NCBI GenBank assembly: GCA_020726505.1 | Contig: JAHLEZ010000004.1 | Location: forward strand, 2,108,001-2,172,000 | Length of the DNA stretch: 64,000 nt | DNA from: Leptodontidium sp. MPI-SDFR-AT-0119 | Taxonomy: Eukaryota > Ascomycota > Leotiomycetes > Helotiales > Leptodontidiaceae | Direction: 5' to 3' | Shown: one piece after another, positions 11,480-23,371 of the stretch | Layout of the letters: each line of letters begins with the position of its first letter | Numbering within the stretch: the first letter of the stretch is position 1 | Translations under genes and position numbers: made by a program | The notes under the pieces: model-generated | Databases searched by the model: none | Told to the model about the DNA's origin: nothing | The model's input: the letters and a program-made list of their open reading frames with translations, nothing else

Positions 11480-13218
11480 ATGACAACTCCACAAATCCAG
11501 TCGGGCGTCAAAAGTACATTCGCGGCATGGGCATACTACGTCGTGCGGGGTAAACTTTCCAAGAAAGTCTCGTATGCAATTGGCAACATTCAATTTGTTC
11601 AGACGACGAAACTTCGGCCATTTATCATGCAGCTAGTGAAAAGGCCAGTCAACATATGCAGCGGCAGTCCCATGGCCCAGGATTTCTCGTCATCAAGCAC
11701 TAGGCGAACCGCTTCTTGGGCAGAGGAAAGGCTTGCCAAGAATTCCAGGACTGAATACCCCGACGCACAGAAGCACGCTAGAATGACCTTACTTTGTTCT
11801 TTGCACATGCAAATCGAATCTTTGGGAACCAGACAGCAGGGAGGGCAGGTTGCTCATCCACTCAGACGCCTCCATGACGAGGCGTGGCTTGGAACTGCTG
11901 CGAAACCGGCACGCAAGGCTGGCAGATACGGGCATCGGCGCCAACCGAACGGCTTCTGGGCGACTTCTCTGGTGTCAATAACTCATTTTTCGCTCGGGGG
12001 AGTTGACAAAGGATTCCGGACATCCATCTGGTCTTAAATGTGATGTGTCGTTATCAGAGGGAACAGCTCAGCCTCAGCGGCCCGCCAAGGGAGACCTCAT
12101 CAGCAGCCAGCTGTACCCAGCCGCACCTACTCGGTGTTGCCTCTGCCCAAGCTTAAACTTAATGTCGATTACAAAACTGCCCACTTTTCATAAGGGGCCC
12201 TTGCTTGCCAGTGAGATGGTCATAATGAGTTGTCTGAGCTGTCATTCCAAATCTCGCGAGCCCCTGAATTATGCGAGCTCGTCATGTTCCACTACAGCCG
12301 ATGGCAGCCGTCTAGAACCCCAACATCAAGAGGAGATGTTATGTGGGGAATCGAACGACCGTTTGCGAACTCTGATCGTCTATTAGACCGAACAGAGCAG
12401 TTCGTCCCTGCTCTTCCAATCAGCTGTTGAATATGGCGAAAAGTGAGGCTGCCGAGGCGCAACCGCGAAGGAGAAGCTTCCAACCAGCCATGCCAATTCA
12501 AAGATACTCGTAGCTCCATTCAAGGAAAGCTTCCCATTTGTTCAAAGCTTCACGCTCTCAAGCTCCGATTCCGTAGGGCAGATTTCTGGACCCCGCTTTC
12601 CCAAGAAGCTTCATGCTGGTTGCCTAACTGCAGCACATCGGCTTGTACCACTTCCTTCGGGCGTTAAGATGTCATCATGGGGATTTGAAGGAATGCGAAC
12701 TTCAAAAATCTGCCGATTTCGCACCATAATTATTCAGATGACCAAAAGTCCATCTCTTTACCCTTCACGAGCTTCTCGGCTTAATTCCGCCCTGTGTGAA
12801 GTGTCTATCCGAGATTAAGAAGAGCCACAAAGAACAAAGGTATATATGCTCTTAACTCTACTCTCCCATTCTCTCTGTCTCTCTCTCTCTCCCTCTCTCC
12901 TCAATCAACATCATTTCCCTTTAGCAAAGAATTTACTACTCTACATGATATATAACGACAACGAATCTCCTAACGTTATTCTTCAATATCTGTATATCGC
13001 ATCCCACCGTGAAATTCAGTCAGCCTTGTGTATGCACTTTGGTCTTTTTCCGAGCCTTCTCTTCCTGGACTGATTACAACCGCCAATCTGTCTTCGCTAT
13101 TGATCAGCCTCGTTCTCCTTCCCCACATTCCACCCTAGTAAGTCCAATTGACCCAATATTAAGCCTGCCAGCCTTCTCTGACAACTGCAGTAATCGGTGG
13201 CCCTTCAGACCATTGAAC
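11480..13218. other. Intergenic, with probable promoter and leader of the next gene
   Basis: About 1.7 kb. A 185-codon ORF starts right after the lipase stop codon but has no recognisable domain and is probably chance. A TATA-like TATATATGCTC lies at 12841-12851, followed by a strongly pyrimidine-rich CT tract (about 12857-12900). Together they look like the core promoter and leader of the gene at 13219. Confidence 0.45.
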
Positions 13219-13974
13219 ATGGCCTTCCAAGAAAACAACGAGGCCGAGGTCCATGCCCAATTCGAGAGGTTCGATGATTGGGCATGCCCCGTATGCTTCA
13301 AGAAGATCTCAGCATCTCGTCCACCTATTTTCAACGCCGACAACTGCAGCTGCGATGAAGTTGCAAATTACCACATCGGCAACAATGGCTACTACTCTGA
13401 GCCAGCAACCTACGAGCACCCATTGTACAATCCTGAAGTCGCAGCACCAGTTTACAGCCAGGCTCAATCCGTCGCCTCTTCCTCAGTTCCATGTCCCGAA
13501 GGACCAGAGCGTGAGGACCCAAATTTGCCAATTGGTAACGCCTTCCTACCCCTAGCAGCTGATCCGGGATTGAACGAGATCCAGCACCAACGCACCGCTT
13601 CCTTCCACTCAGACATGTCCTATCCCCTCCAACGCTTCCTGGGCGAAATGAAAACCCACCCTACTGTCTACGCAACCGAGCATATCGATCGTGATCGTAC
13701 CTCGAACAACTCTAAGTTCCTCTCACAGGAGATCCATCTCCAGTCCTCCAGGAAAGTGAAGAAGGGAAGCCGAAGTCCGCACAGCAAACTAAGCTGGATG
13801 AGTGAGAGTTCTAGGAGTGGAGATGCTAGTGTTTCTAGCTGGGGAATGGATGCCCTCACTGGAGCTGGTGGATGGGCTAACAATAGCGGATACGCTAATA
13901 CTGGGGCGTATGCTTTGGCTTTGAGTGGCACGACGGATTGTGCTGTGTTTGACGATGATGATGATATGAATTGA
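13219..13974 (+). CDS. Hypothetical protein with CxxC motif and acidic tail
   Basis: Single-exon ORF of 251 residues starting MAFQENNEAEVHAQFERF. No family was recognised. Near the N-terminus it has WACPVCFKKI followed about 24 residues later by NCSC, four cysteines that could bind a metal ion. The middle is Pro/Ser/Tyr-rich, then a basic Ser/Lys stretch (SSRKVKKGSRSPHSK), and it ends with a Gly/Ala/Asn-rich segment and DDDDDMN. The upstream frame is open but lacks an ATG, so this Met is the best start. The TATA-like and CT-rich upstream sequence, plus non-random composition, argues for a real gene. No signal peptide or membrane segment is visible; nuclear or cytosolic location is a guess. 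Confidence 0.65.
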   Translation: MAFQENNEAEVHAQFERFDDWACPVCFKKISASRPPIFNADNCSCDEVANYHIGNNGYYSEPATYEHPLYNPEVAAPVYSQAQSVASSSVPCPEGPEREDPNLPIGNAFLPLAADPGLNEIQHQRTASFHSDMSYPLQRFLGEMKTHPTVYATEHIDRDRTSNNSKFLSQEIHLQSSRKVKKGSRSPHSKLSWMSESSRSGDASVSSWGMDALTGAGGWANNSGYANTGAYALALSGTTDCAVFDDDDDMN

Positions 13975-14618
13975 TGATAAGGTTTACATTGGGATAAGAG
14001 GTTTTTTGTACTTGGAGTCTGGGGTTTTGGGTCTTGGGTCTTGGGTCTTGGGTCTTGGGTCTTTCTTCTTTTTCGGTAGTGGCCTTTTTGGGATTTCTTC
14101 TGGTTTGATTGTTGTTGTTGTTGTGTGTATGATACCCGTCGTTACTCCAGACGATTTGATTCTCACGAAGGTGTTGTTTCTTTCTATCTTGGGCTCTCTT
14201 TACTTTGGGGTTCTTTTTTCTTCTCGTGGATTGTACTCTGTACCATACCTGGGTGGGCACTTTGCTGGGTTGGCTTCTTTGTGGGTTTTAGGATTGCTCT
14301 AGTTAGGTTTGTACTTGTATGTGAGGTTTTCATGCACGAGTTTAGGAGTGCTTGAATATTATATTTATCAATCAACTTTGACACTCACTTGTGTCTCTGA
14401 ATCGTATTCAGTGATAGTGATCTTATCAAAATCTCAATCAATCTATTCAATTTGTCTTCTGGTGAGAAAACAGAGCGGAGGGAACTAAAATAGATGTAAA
14501 GATAATACAGGCGATGACTCCGTCCCTAAACACCATCACCAAGAGCGAAGAAAACCTACCCAATGCCGCTACCAAAAGCTCAATATGCCACATCCCTAAA
14601 CTCCACCCCCATTCCATA
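13975..14618. other. Intergenic between convergent genes
   Basis: About 640 nt of G/T-rich then A/T-rich sequence containing a heptamer microsatellite (listed separately). No gene was recognised. Confidence 0.5.
14027..14061 (+). repeat. Heptamer microsatellite (TTGGGTC)x5
   Basis: Five perfect tandem copies of TTGGGTC, 35 nt, 52 nt after the stop codon of the hypothetical gene and likely inside its 3' UTR. It is G-rich but is not the canonical fungal telomere unit. Confidence 0.9.
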
Positions 14619-17503
14619 TTATACACTAATATCCAACCCATCTTTCTCCCCATTTACTTTTACAATAGCAGTATCTCCCGTCTTTAGTTCGCCTCTGATG
14701 ATCTTGTCTGCCATCTTATTCCCAATCTGCTTACTGATCAACCTATTCAATGGTCTCGCACCGAATCTAGGATCGTATCCTCGCTCAGCGAGCCAATCCC
14801 TTACGGTGTCGTCGACGGAGAGTGTGATACGACGATCGTCGAGTCGGCCCTGTAGTTCTTTGAGACGGATGTCAACGATATCGCGGAGAGCGGATGTTGA
14901 CAATCGTTTGAAGATTATGAATTCGTCGATCCGGTTGAGGAATTCGGGAGCATCTGTTGATATGTTAGGTCATGTTGGTATATGTTATGGAAATGTGTTT
15001 CGACTTACAGTTGTTATTGACGACATCCATAACCGCACGGCGAACTTCTGGCGCAATTTCTCCATTCGGCTCTTCGTTGTATGGGTGTAAGAGGTTGTTT
15101 CCCACCAAGATATCAGCGCCGAGATTCGATGTGAATACGATCAGCGTGTTTCGGAAGTCGATCTTGTGACCTTGAGCATCGGTGAGGAAACCCTCATCCA
15201 GCACTTGTAAGAGAAGTGCTGAGATATCTCGGTGAGCTTTCTCAAATTCATCGAACAGGAGAACGGCGTAGGGTTTCCGTCGGACGGCTTCAGTGAGCTG
15301 TCCCGCATCGTCATAGCCAACGTAACCGGCTGGACTCCCAATGAGTCGGGAAATGGTGTGTTTCTCTTGGAACTCGCTCATGTCGAAGCGGACAACAGCT
15401 GACTCTGTCGAGAATAGGAAGTTGGCTAGTTTCTTGCAAAGTTCGGTCTTGCCGACTCCGGTAGGACCAAGGAAGAAAAATGATGCTAGAGGTCTGTTCT
15501 CGCCGTTGAGTCCAGCTCGTTGCATGCGTACGGCGTTGGCGACGGCTTTGAGGGCTTCGTCTTGACCGCGCACGGATTCTCGGAGGGAGTCTTCCATGTG
15601 AATGAGCTTTTCGGCATGTCCTGAAGTTAGTTTGGATACTGGGATTCCGGTCACTCGAGACACGACGGCCGCGATGTCGTCGGCATTCACAGAGTCGTGG
15701 ATTAGGGTGCCGTCGCCAGATGACTCGGTACCCGACTCTCCGTCTTTTGGAAGCCTGGCTTCAAGTGATGGAATAACTGAAAATCGAAGTTCTCCGGCAC
15801 GGCCAAAGTTGTTTTCACGCTAACCATTGTCAGTATTTATAGACCCGAGCATTGGCAGCTGTCAAGTTGTATACACCGATGAATATAACATACCTGAGCT
15901 TGATCGAGCTCCACACGAGCCTTTTCCAGATCCTCCTTGACCTTCTTCACTGCATCTATTTCTGCTCTTTCCTTCTCCCATTTCTCGGTAAGCTTTGCGG
16001 TTTCTTCTTGGCACTCCTTCAGTGTTGCTTGAAGCTTTTCGCGGCGTTCTCGGCTGGCGACGTCGGTTTCCTTTCGTAGACTCTCGAGCTCGATTTGGAG
16101 GGTCATAACTCTTTGATCCAGACGCATGATGTCCTCCGGTTTGCTCTCTTGTTGTAATCGCAGTGCACTGTTTGGAGATCAGTATGTATTTTCTTCAAGT
16201 CTCAAGAGCATTCCAGGACTTGCTGCAGCAATTTCAAGAGAAGAAAACGTACCTGGCGGCTTCATCCATCAAATCAATCGCTTTATCTGGCAGAAAGCGA
16301 TCCGTAATATAGCGATTGCTATATGTTGCTGCTGCGACAAGTGCTCCATCCGTAATGCGAACTCCCTAAAGTAGCAGGTTAGTAAGTAGTATTCGCTTAG
16401 CGACAAAAAACAACTTGATCCATGGAACTTCTCAGGCGACAGTACTTACATGATGAACCTCATATTTAGACTTGATCCCTCGCAGTATGCTAATAGTGTC
16501 TTGAATAGTAGGTTCGTCGACTTGGATAGGTTGGAATCTTCTTGCTAAGGCAACATCTAGAAAATATTAGCAATTTGCGTTGGAGAATAAGTTGATGAAG
16601 GGGCAAACTGAAAATGGGAAATAGAACAAAAGGCACGAACGATTCTAGCCACAAGACTTATCATAATGTTACAAAAACGGCTAACGATTTAAAGATAAAG
16701 TACTGTAATATTCTTCTACTACCCCTCCCCAAATACCATTCAATGGCTTTAAGAAAGACTTGTAGCTTACCTTTCTCTATGCTGCGATACTCATTGAGAG
16801 TAGTAGCACCACAACACTGAAGCTCTCCCCTTGAAAGAGCAGGCTTCAAGAGGTTGCTAGCATCTATGCTACCCTCAGACTTTCCAAGACCTAGTAGAGT
16901 GTGAAGTTCGTCGACAAAGAGTATGATGCCCCCATGAGCCTCCTGGACTTCGCTCAATACCTTCTTCAGACGCTCTTCAAAGTCACCCCTGAACTTTGCA
17001 CCGGCAATTAACTGTCCAAGGTCCAGCGATATAACTCTCTTGTCTTTGACGCTCTCTGGAACATCGCCCCGGACTATCCTTTCTGCCAATCCTTCAAGTA
17101 TTGCTGTCTTTCCGCATCCCGCAGACCCAATGAGCACAGGATTGTTCTTCGTACGTCTGGATAGAACTTGGATGGTTCTGTGTATCTCTGCATCTCGTCC
17201 AATAACCGGGTCAAGCTTTCCAGCCTTTGCTCGGGCCGTCAAATCCACACCATATGTTTCGAGGGCTGATTTTTCTTCTCCGCCACCCCCCATATCCATG
17301 CGGTGTGTTCCTCCTGGAGGATGTGGACGTCCATTGGCATATGTTCGTAGAGAGGTTGTTGGTAATAGGGTTCGTGCAGGAAGGTTTGTGCTTCTTCGAA
17401 GAGCCGCAGTCGTGAGCGCTGTCCCATTGAGACGTAGTGCTCTGCTTGTTGAAGCAGCACTGGCGATGCGCCGCGCAGGAATTCGGATCTGTGATAAATT
17501 CAT
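14619..17503 (-). CDS. HSP78: Mitochondrial ClpB-type disaggregase HSP78
   Basis: AAA+ chaperone that resolubilises aggregated proteins in the mitochondrial matrix with mtHsp70. Six exons: 17503-16771, 16556-16450, 16365-16253, 16167-15894, 15819-15009, 14953-14619; 2373 nt, 790 residues, close to yeast Hsp78. It starts [15 protein letters not shown], an Arg/Ser/Ala-rich mitochondrial presequence, and lacks the ClpB N-domain, as expected. NBD1 has Walker A GSAGCGKT (about residues 126-133) and Walker [13 protein letters not shown] coiled-coil M-domain follows ([19 protein letters not shown] and downstream Glu/Lys repeats). NBD2 has [22 protein letters not shown] and [11 protein letters not shown]. 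The gene diverges from eEF1B; a possible heat-shock element lies upstream. Confidence 0.95.
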
Positions 17504-17910
17504 TTTGCAAATTATTGTAATGATTGTAAAGGGAGGAAGGCGAAGTACAAGTGTTGTCAAGTCATCTTATGGCATATGTCGTGGTGGTCATGTACTTAAA
17601 AGTAAGAAAGTATAGCATGATCTACTTTGAGAAGGATCTCGTATGTTCTCGAAAATGTCGACTTGGGGCTTGAGCTCGGCGGCGAACGGACAATCTCCGG
17701 CAGTGAGAACAACACATGTGCCCGCGCTAAGCCTACCTAGCACTCAATTTAAACCAATCAAAGTACCTCGCTCCTCCCCGCCACTTGTTCTCGTTAGCAA
17801 ACACTCAAACCTCAAAAATTCCATCACAACCCCACCAACAGCAAAACATCTCCCCTTCGAGCTTCTTCCAACTCCACGTTACCACTACCCAAGTGCATCC
17901 ATCCGCCACC
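17504..17910. promoter_or_regulatory. Divergent promoter region HSP78 / eEF1B-alpha
   Basis: 407 nt shared by a stress gene and a highly expressed translation gene. It contains a minimal tail-to-tail heat-shock element TTCTCGAA (17646-17653), about 145 nt upstream of the HSP78 ATG. The eEF1B side has a long C/A-rich leader ending in CCACCATGG, a strong start context. Confidence 0.55.
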
Positions 17911-19057
17911 ATGGGTTTCACCGATTTCCTCACAGATGCTGGTCTCAGCGGTAAGTTCGAATTAATGCCCCCAGACGCGGCTGCGAGGCGGTCAAGTTTT
18001 GCGACTGCGTTGTTGACGAAATGCTGATATGACTCAGTTCTCAACAGCTGGTTGACCACCCGCTCATACATTGTTGGGTATGTATTTGGTTTCTTTAAGC
18101 TCGATTTTTCCGGTCCCTCAAAGGCGAGGGAAGCTGTTTTTATCTGCGACAGGCAGCCAGTTTTCCCCGCCTGGATGAATACTTCTGATGATGAGCAACA
18201 TTGGTCCGTGTTACTGAGCGGCCTCAAGAACCGTGTTATGGCGAGATACCAAGCATGCAAATGCACCTCTGAATTCCCTTTTAGCACATGTTGTTTTGCT
18301 GGATTAATCTTCCAAATAGAAGGCTAACAGCAGTGGCAGATACGCTCCCTCCCAAGCCGATGTTGCATCTTTCAAGGCCCTCCCCTCCGCTCCAGAATCT
18401 GCCAAGTACCCACACGCAGCACGATGGTACAAGCACATCGCCTCATACACCGAGGAGTTCGCCACTCTTCCTGGTGACGCTTCCAAGGCATACACAACCT
18501 ACGGTCCTGATGTCGCAGAGGTCACCTTGAACCCAGCCAAGGCACCAGCTGCCGAGGAGGATGATGATGATGAAGTCGACTTGTTCGGCAGTGATGACGA
18601 GGAGGAGGATGCCGAGGCCGAGAGAATCAGAAATGAGCGATTGGCTGAGTACAAGAAGAAGAAGGAGGGAAAGACCAAGCCTGCTGCTAAGTCCGTTGTC
18701 ACTATGGATGTCAAGCCTTGGGGTAAGTTGCGAATATGGATGTCATAACAATCGCCATTTGCTGACTGTTTTGGTAGATGATGAGACCGACATGAAGGAG
18801 CTCGAGGCTTCCGTCCGTGGCATCGACAAGGAGGGTCTCGTATGGGGTGCTTCCAAGCTTGTCGCTGTTGGTTTCGGTATCAAGAAGTTGCAAATCAACT
18901 TGGTTATCGAGGATGACAAGATTGGTCTTTCTGAGTTGCAGGAGGAGATTGAGGAGTTCGAGGACTACGTCCAATCGACCGATATCGTAAGTTTTCAGCG
19001 CCGAAATCACTCTTCATCAGTGCTAACCATAAATAGGTTGCTATGCAAAAGTTGTAG
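17911..19057 (+). CDS. EFB1: Translation elongation factor 1-beta (eEF1B-alpha)
   Basis: Guanine-nucleotide exchange factor that recharges eEF1A with GTP. Five exons: 17911-17950, 18038-18077, 18340-18722, 18778-18986, 19037-19057; 693 nt, 230 residues, normal length. The N-terminal part is GST-C-like ([30 protein letters not shown]). An acidic linker follows ([19 protein letters not shown]) with a conserved Lys-rich stretch. The exchange domain runs [29 protein letters not shown] and [12 protein letters not shown], ending MQKL. Two early 40-nt exons and a 262-nt second intron follow the pattern of highly expressed fungal translation genes. It shares its promoter region with HSP78. Confidence 0.96.
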
Positions 19058-19428
19058 ACAGTTCATGGGCCTTTAGACCTTGTTGCCTTGCGCAAATTCG
19101 GCATTCTCGTTTTGATACCAGGTAGCTGGGTATCATGGTTGTTTGCTTGATGAGATGAGACGATGATTTTGCCTCGACGAATGAGATGACGATCATTATG
19201 GGCAACAACATAAACGAAATAAAAAAGTTCTTCCCAAAGTGTACCTGACTTAAAATGTGATATTGTGACCTGCTTTTAAATCATGATTACCTACTGACTT
19301 GATTTGTCGTGCTGTTGGCCTCATTCGCGCTTATCGTGCGGCTCCCCGTCATTCAAACCCACCACCATAAGCCTCCATCTCCCACCTCCTGGAACCCCTC
19401 CCAATCAACCACCACGCACGCTGTCAGA
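19058..19428. other. Intergenic, eEF1B 3' flank and EMC5 promoter
   Basis: About 370 nt. The second half is C/A-rich leader-type sequence. No motif was recognised. Confidence 0.5.
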
Positions 19429-19934
19429 ATGACCTGGTTATCAAAATCAATTACGGGCCTCGGCTTCCTGTTCCTGGCTCACGCGTACGTACTGTGATGG
19501 TCTAGATATGAGGAATCTAAGCTAACCAAATCACCACGTACAGCTGCTACTCTGCCCACGAACATTCTGCTCTTCATTCCGCCAGCACAGCAGCCCTTTC
19601 TTCCATCTCGGCGCATGGTACACCGACCGCCTCCTCACTACCAATCGACATCTCCATCGAGACCTTGGTTGCCGTATTCACCGTCTGCCTAGGGCTTGTG
19701 TTGGGTACCCCCGAGCTCCGTCCAATTCAATGGCGCGTCTGGGCTGGCAAGATTGAGCGCGAAGGCGAGGCAGGATTCTCAAACAGCGACGGGGATGTGG
19801 ACAAGGACTATGTTGGCAATCCGTTCAGGCTTCTGGAGAGTCGGCCAGGATTTGTAGACATCCGGAAGCAGAGGAAGGAATTTGCAGCTTGGGTACGAGA
19901 AGGAGGGAGCATTTCTGATGCTCCGAAGAGCTAA
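19429..19934 (+). CDS. EMC5: ER membrane protein complex subunit 5 (MMgT family)
   Basis: Small membrane subunit of the ER membrane protein complex, which inserts tail-anchored and multipass proteins; the family is also called membrane magnesium transporter. Exons 19429-19484 and 19544-19934 (intron 19485-19543, GTACGT...TACAG); 447 nt, 148 residues. The first hydrophobic helix is SKSITGLGFLFLAHACYSAHEHS and the second is IETLVAVFTVCLGLVLG, joined by a Ser/Ala/Thr loop. The tail has the conserved LRPIQWRVWAGKIEREGEAG plus a fungal extension ending VREGGSISDAPKS. Two helices with a cytosolic tail match the family. Confidence 0.92.
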
Positions 19935-20339
19935 ATATGGGCACTGGAACGCATTAGGGGAGTGTTTCTGACCAGCGGATGGTGGCGAGGATAGCCTGAG
20001 GGGTGCTGTCTACGTTTGGGGCAAGCTGGTAGTGTGCAGCTTGTAGAAAAAGAGAAGTATGCATAAACCATTAGACAAAGTGGTACAGGGAATTTTAACG
20101 GCAAATAAGATATGACCGTGTGGTGGCTACGAAGTATGTATTCTATTCCACATCCACACCCGTCCTATAATGAGTGCCTTCCGTTTCCATTTTCTTTGCC
20201 ATGGTTTGGGTGCAGACCATCGGCAACTTCTATCTCTGTTCGCCTCGTTTTCCCCAACCAAGCTTTCCTCTCCTTACATCTCCCTCTCAAGTCCAACCTC
20301 CCCCTTTCAAATACGACATCCCAAGTCAAGCGTCTCAAG
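19935..20339. other. Intergenic, EMC5 3' flank and MSH5 upstream region
   Basis: About 405 nt with C/T-rich leader sequence at the right. The MSH5 frame is open upstream to a GTG/ATG at about 20112, but the conserved start is taken at 20340. Confidence 0.45.
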
Positions 20340-23300
20340 ATGGCCTTCAAGCGTCGTCGCCTAGGTGGTGAAGCGGCGTCTCACCAGTCTTCATCATCTC
20401 GTCCGCAGTCCTTCTCCGGACTAGCCTTCGTTCCACGGAGTCTTGGGCAGTCGTCCCCCGCGCTGCCATCTCTCCCGCGTCAGAACAGAATTCCCTTAAG
20501 AGCTCCTGGCTCGCGGTCCTCTGTTTTCTCTTCACAGCGAGACCGAGATGTTGTTCGTGCCGATGTCTTCGAATCAGAGGCCGAGATTGAGGCTCGTGAG
20601 AACTCCGATTCTATCAACGAGATCATCATGGCTATTGATTTGAAAAACCGCGGCTCGATTGGATGCGCATATTACTCCGCTCGGGAAGAAAAGCTTTGTC
20701 TGATGGAGGACATCAAGATGGCAGGCCTTGATATAATCGATACTTTGAAAGTCCACGTGCAGCCCACAGTGATCTTGATCAGCACTCGGTCAGACGAAAA
20801 GTTGGAGGACCACCTCAGTAAGGACGCTCGCGGAATTGAGCGAGGAAATGAAGCAAGTAAGTTAAGAGCACGTCTCAGGCCATTAGCCTTGCTAACACCC
20901 GTACTCCAGATGATATATTCGGCTCCTACATCCTTGACGCCCGTCCTGCCTCCGAATTCTCCCCAGAGAAGGCCAAGGTCAGGCTGCTCAGTCTGGATTT
21001 CAATAGTGACGGGCAGCCACAATTCAACCTTACTACTCCTGGACATACTGTGGTCGGAGCTGCACCAGACGAGATGGGTCGGCAAATGCGACTCTCTGGT
21101 TGGATTAATCTTGACAGTGAGCTCACGGTGCGTCGACCAATACGACCTGGGTCGATACCATGCTAACTTCGCCCAGATTGGTTGTGCTGGTGCTGTGATG
21201 GAGTATATAGGACGACGAAAGAGTATTGACTATTTACCAAACGACGAGGCTGCTCTGGTGGCCTTCCGAATTCGCTCCATCGAGATGTTCGCCCTCTCAG
21301 ATATGTTGTTTGTCAATGCCGATACTTTGGCATCACTCCAGATAATCCAATCTGAGAGCCATCCAAACTCACACATGCAAGGTCCAAACAAGTCAACTTC
21401 TGGAGCCAAGGAGAGTCTTTCTTTATATGGGCTTTTCTCCCTCCTCGCTCACACCCCACAAGGAAAACAGAGACTACGGCGAATATTCCTACGACCATCT
21501 GTAGATTTAGAAGTCATTCAAGAAAGACTCCGCACAACAAGTATTTTGATCAAGCCGGAGAATGAGAGTCCACTTGGGAAAATGGTTCATCACCTCAGAA
21601 GCATCAAGGACGTGCGATCCGTCATAGTCCACTTACAGAAAGGTACCGGCGACAACTCTGGCAGGGGAATCCGCAACGGTGCATGGGCGAACATTCGAAG
21701 CTTCACTTTCCATTCTTTGCAGATTCTAGCAGCCATCAGAGAGATTAAAGACAGTCAGAGTCTGATAATCACTGCAAAAATGTTAGATCACATACAGTGT
21801 GCTCGGATGACTGCAATTGGCACAATGGTTGACGAGGTTGTTGATTTTGAACAATCAGTAGAGCAGCACCGGACAGTCGTCAAGACGGGCTTTGATCCTG
21901 AATTGGACAACATCAAAAGAAGTTACGATGGTCTTGACAGTATGCTTACTGAGGTTGCGACGCAAATCTCGAATAATGTGCCGGAATGGGCCGCTCAGTA
22001 TATCTCCAACTGTATCTTCTTCCCGCAACTCGGATTCCTCACTGTTGTCCCTCTCGATCCGGAATCAGGCAAAGGAAAGTACGAGGGTGAGGGCATAGAG
22101 AATGATGCATGGCAGAAGATGTTCGTCAGTAACGACATGGGATACTATAAAAACCTGAAGATGAAAGAGCTGGATGGCTATTTTGGCGATATTTATGGAA
22201 TGATTTGTGGTAAGCCAGCAAAGCATCGTCCTGGACCTAAAGCTAATTAGTTTGGCCAGACAAGGAGATTGAAATCCTACATGCACTCGCAGTGCGGATC
22301 TTGGAACACGAGCAATTTCTCTCATTGGCGTCTGACCTGTGTGGGGAACTTGACAGTCTTGTCGCCCTGGCCTTGGGAGCCCACAGGTATGCGTATGTTC
22401 CACCCGAAATGACGACAGCGAATGTCATTCGAATTGAAGGAGGTCGTCATCCTCTTCAAGAGCTCGCCGTTCCAGCGTACATTGCAAATAGCTGTTTCAT
22501 TACTGGAGGTCCTGGAGATGAAAATGAGGCGGACGAGTCCGTTGCCGACTTAAACATACCGTCGGTTATCAGAGATAGTACGGAGGATCCTAGTATGTTG
22601 GTCATGACTGGCCCCAACTATTCTGGAAAGAGTGTCTACCTCAAGCAAAATGCTCTGATTGTCTACATGGCTCATATCGGCAGCTATGTTCCTGCACAGA
22701 GTGCAACCATTGGCCTGACGGACAAGATATTGACTAGAATTGCAACTCGAGAGAGTGTCTCGAGGAACCAGAGCGCCTTCATGATTGATTTGCAGCAGGT
22801 TGCTTTAGCCTTGACCCTTGCCACCAACAGAACGCTCTTAGTAATCGATGAGTTCGGGAAGGGCACGAATTCTTCTGACGGTGCTGGCCTCTGTTGTGGC
22901 GTTCTCGACTATCTCCTCAGTGTTGGGGCGAATCGACCAAAAGTCCTTGCAGCAACCCACTTTCATGAGATATTCGAGAATGGATACCTGCAGGAAAGAC
23001 CCGAGTTGTCTTTTGGTCACATGGAAGTTCGTGTTGATGAGGATGCCGAAGCTATGGAAGACCAGATCACGTACCTCTACAATTTCGTGTCAGGCCGGAG
23101 CAATTCGAGTTTTGGGACTTCTTGTGCAGTGATGAACGGCATTGATCCAGCTATTGTGGAGAGAGCAGACGAATTGATCCTCATGGCAGCTCGAGGCGAA
23201 GATCTGGTCCTAGCTTGTGCCGAGATGACTCCAGACGAGGTCAAAAAGTACGAGGAAGCAGAACAAGTTGGTAGACAATTCCTCGAGAAAGATTTCCCAC

Positions 23301-23371
23301 GCCCAGAAGACAAGCATCGAGATGAGATCGACATCCGAAGTCTGCTGCAAGATGTTCTGTCTGTGGGTTAA
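20340..23371 (+). CDS. MSH5: MutS homologue MSH5, meiotic crossover protein
   Basis: MutS-gamma subunit which, with MSH4, stabilises joint molecules and promotes meiotic crossovers; it does not repair mismatches. Exons 20340-20856, 20910-21127, 21177-22209, 22260-23371; 2880 nt, 959 residues. The start MAFKRRRLGGEAAS opens a Ser/Arg-rich N-terminus. The core carries IIMAIDLKNRGSIGCAYYS, SLYGLFSLLAHTPQGKQRLR, Walker A TGPNYSGKSVYLKQ and ATPase signature IDEFGKGTNSSDGAGLCCGVL, the last typical of MSH5. Introns of 53, 49 and 50 nt are GT-AG and restore this frame. Another ATG lies upstream in frame at 20112, so the N-terminus could be longer. Its presence suggests a lineage with a sexual cycle. 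Confidence 0.93.

Noticed and set aside
11480..12037. 185-codon forward ORF right after the patatin-like gene
   Set aside because: It begins at the first base after the stop codon, shows no domain or coding-type pattern, and lies in what should be 3' UTR.
14027..14061. Heptamer repeat as an internal telomere sequence
   Set aside because: The unit TTGGGTC is not the fungal telomere hexamer TTAGGG, and only five copies exist.
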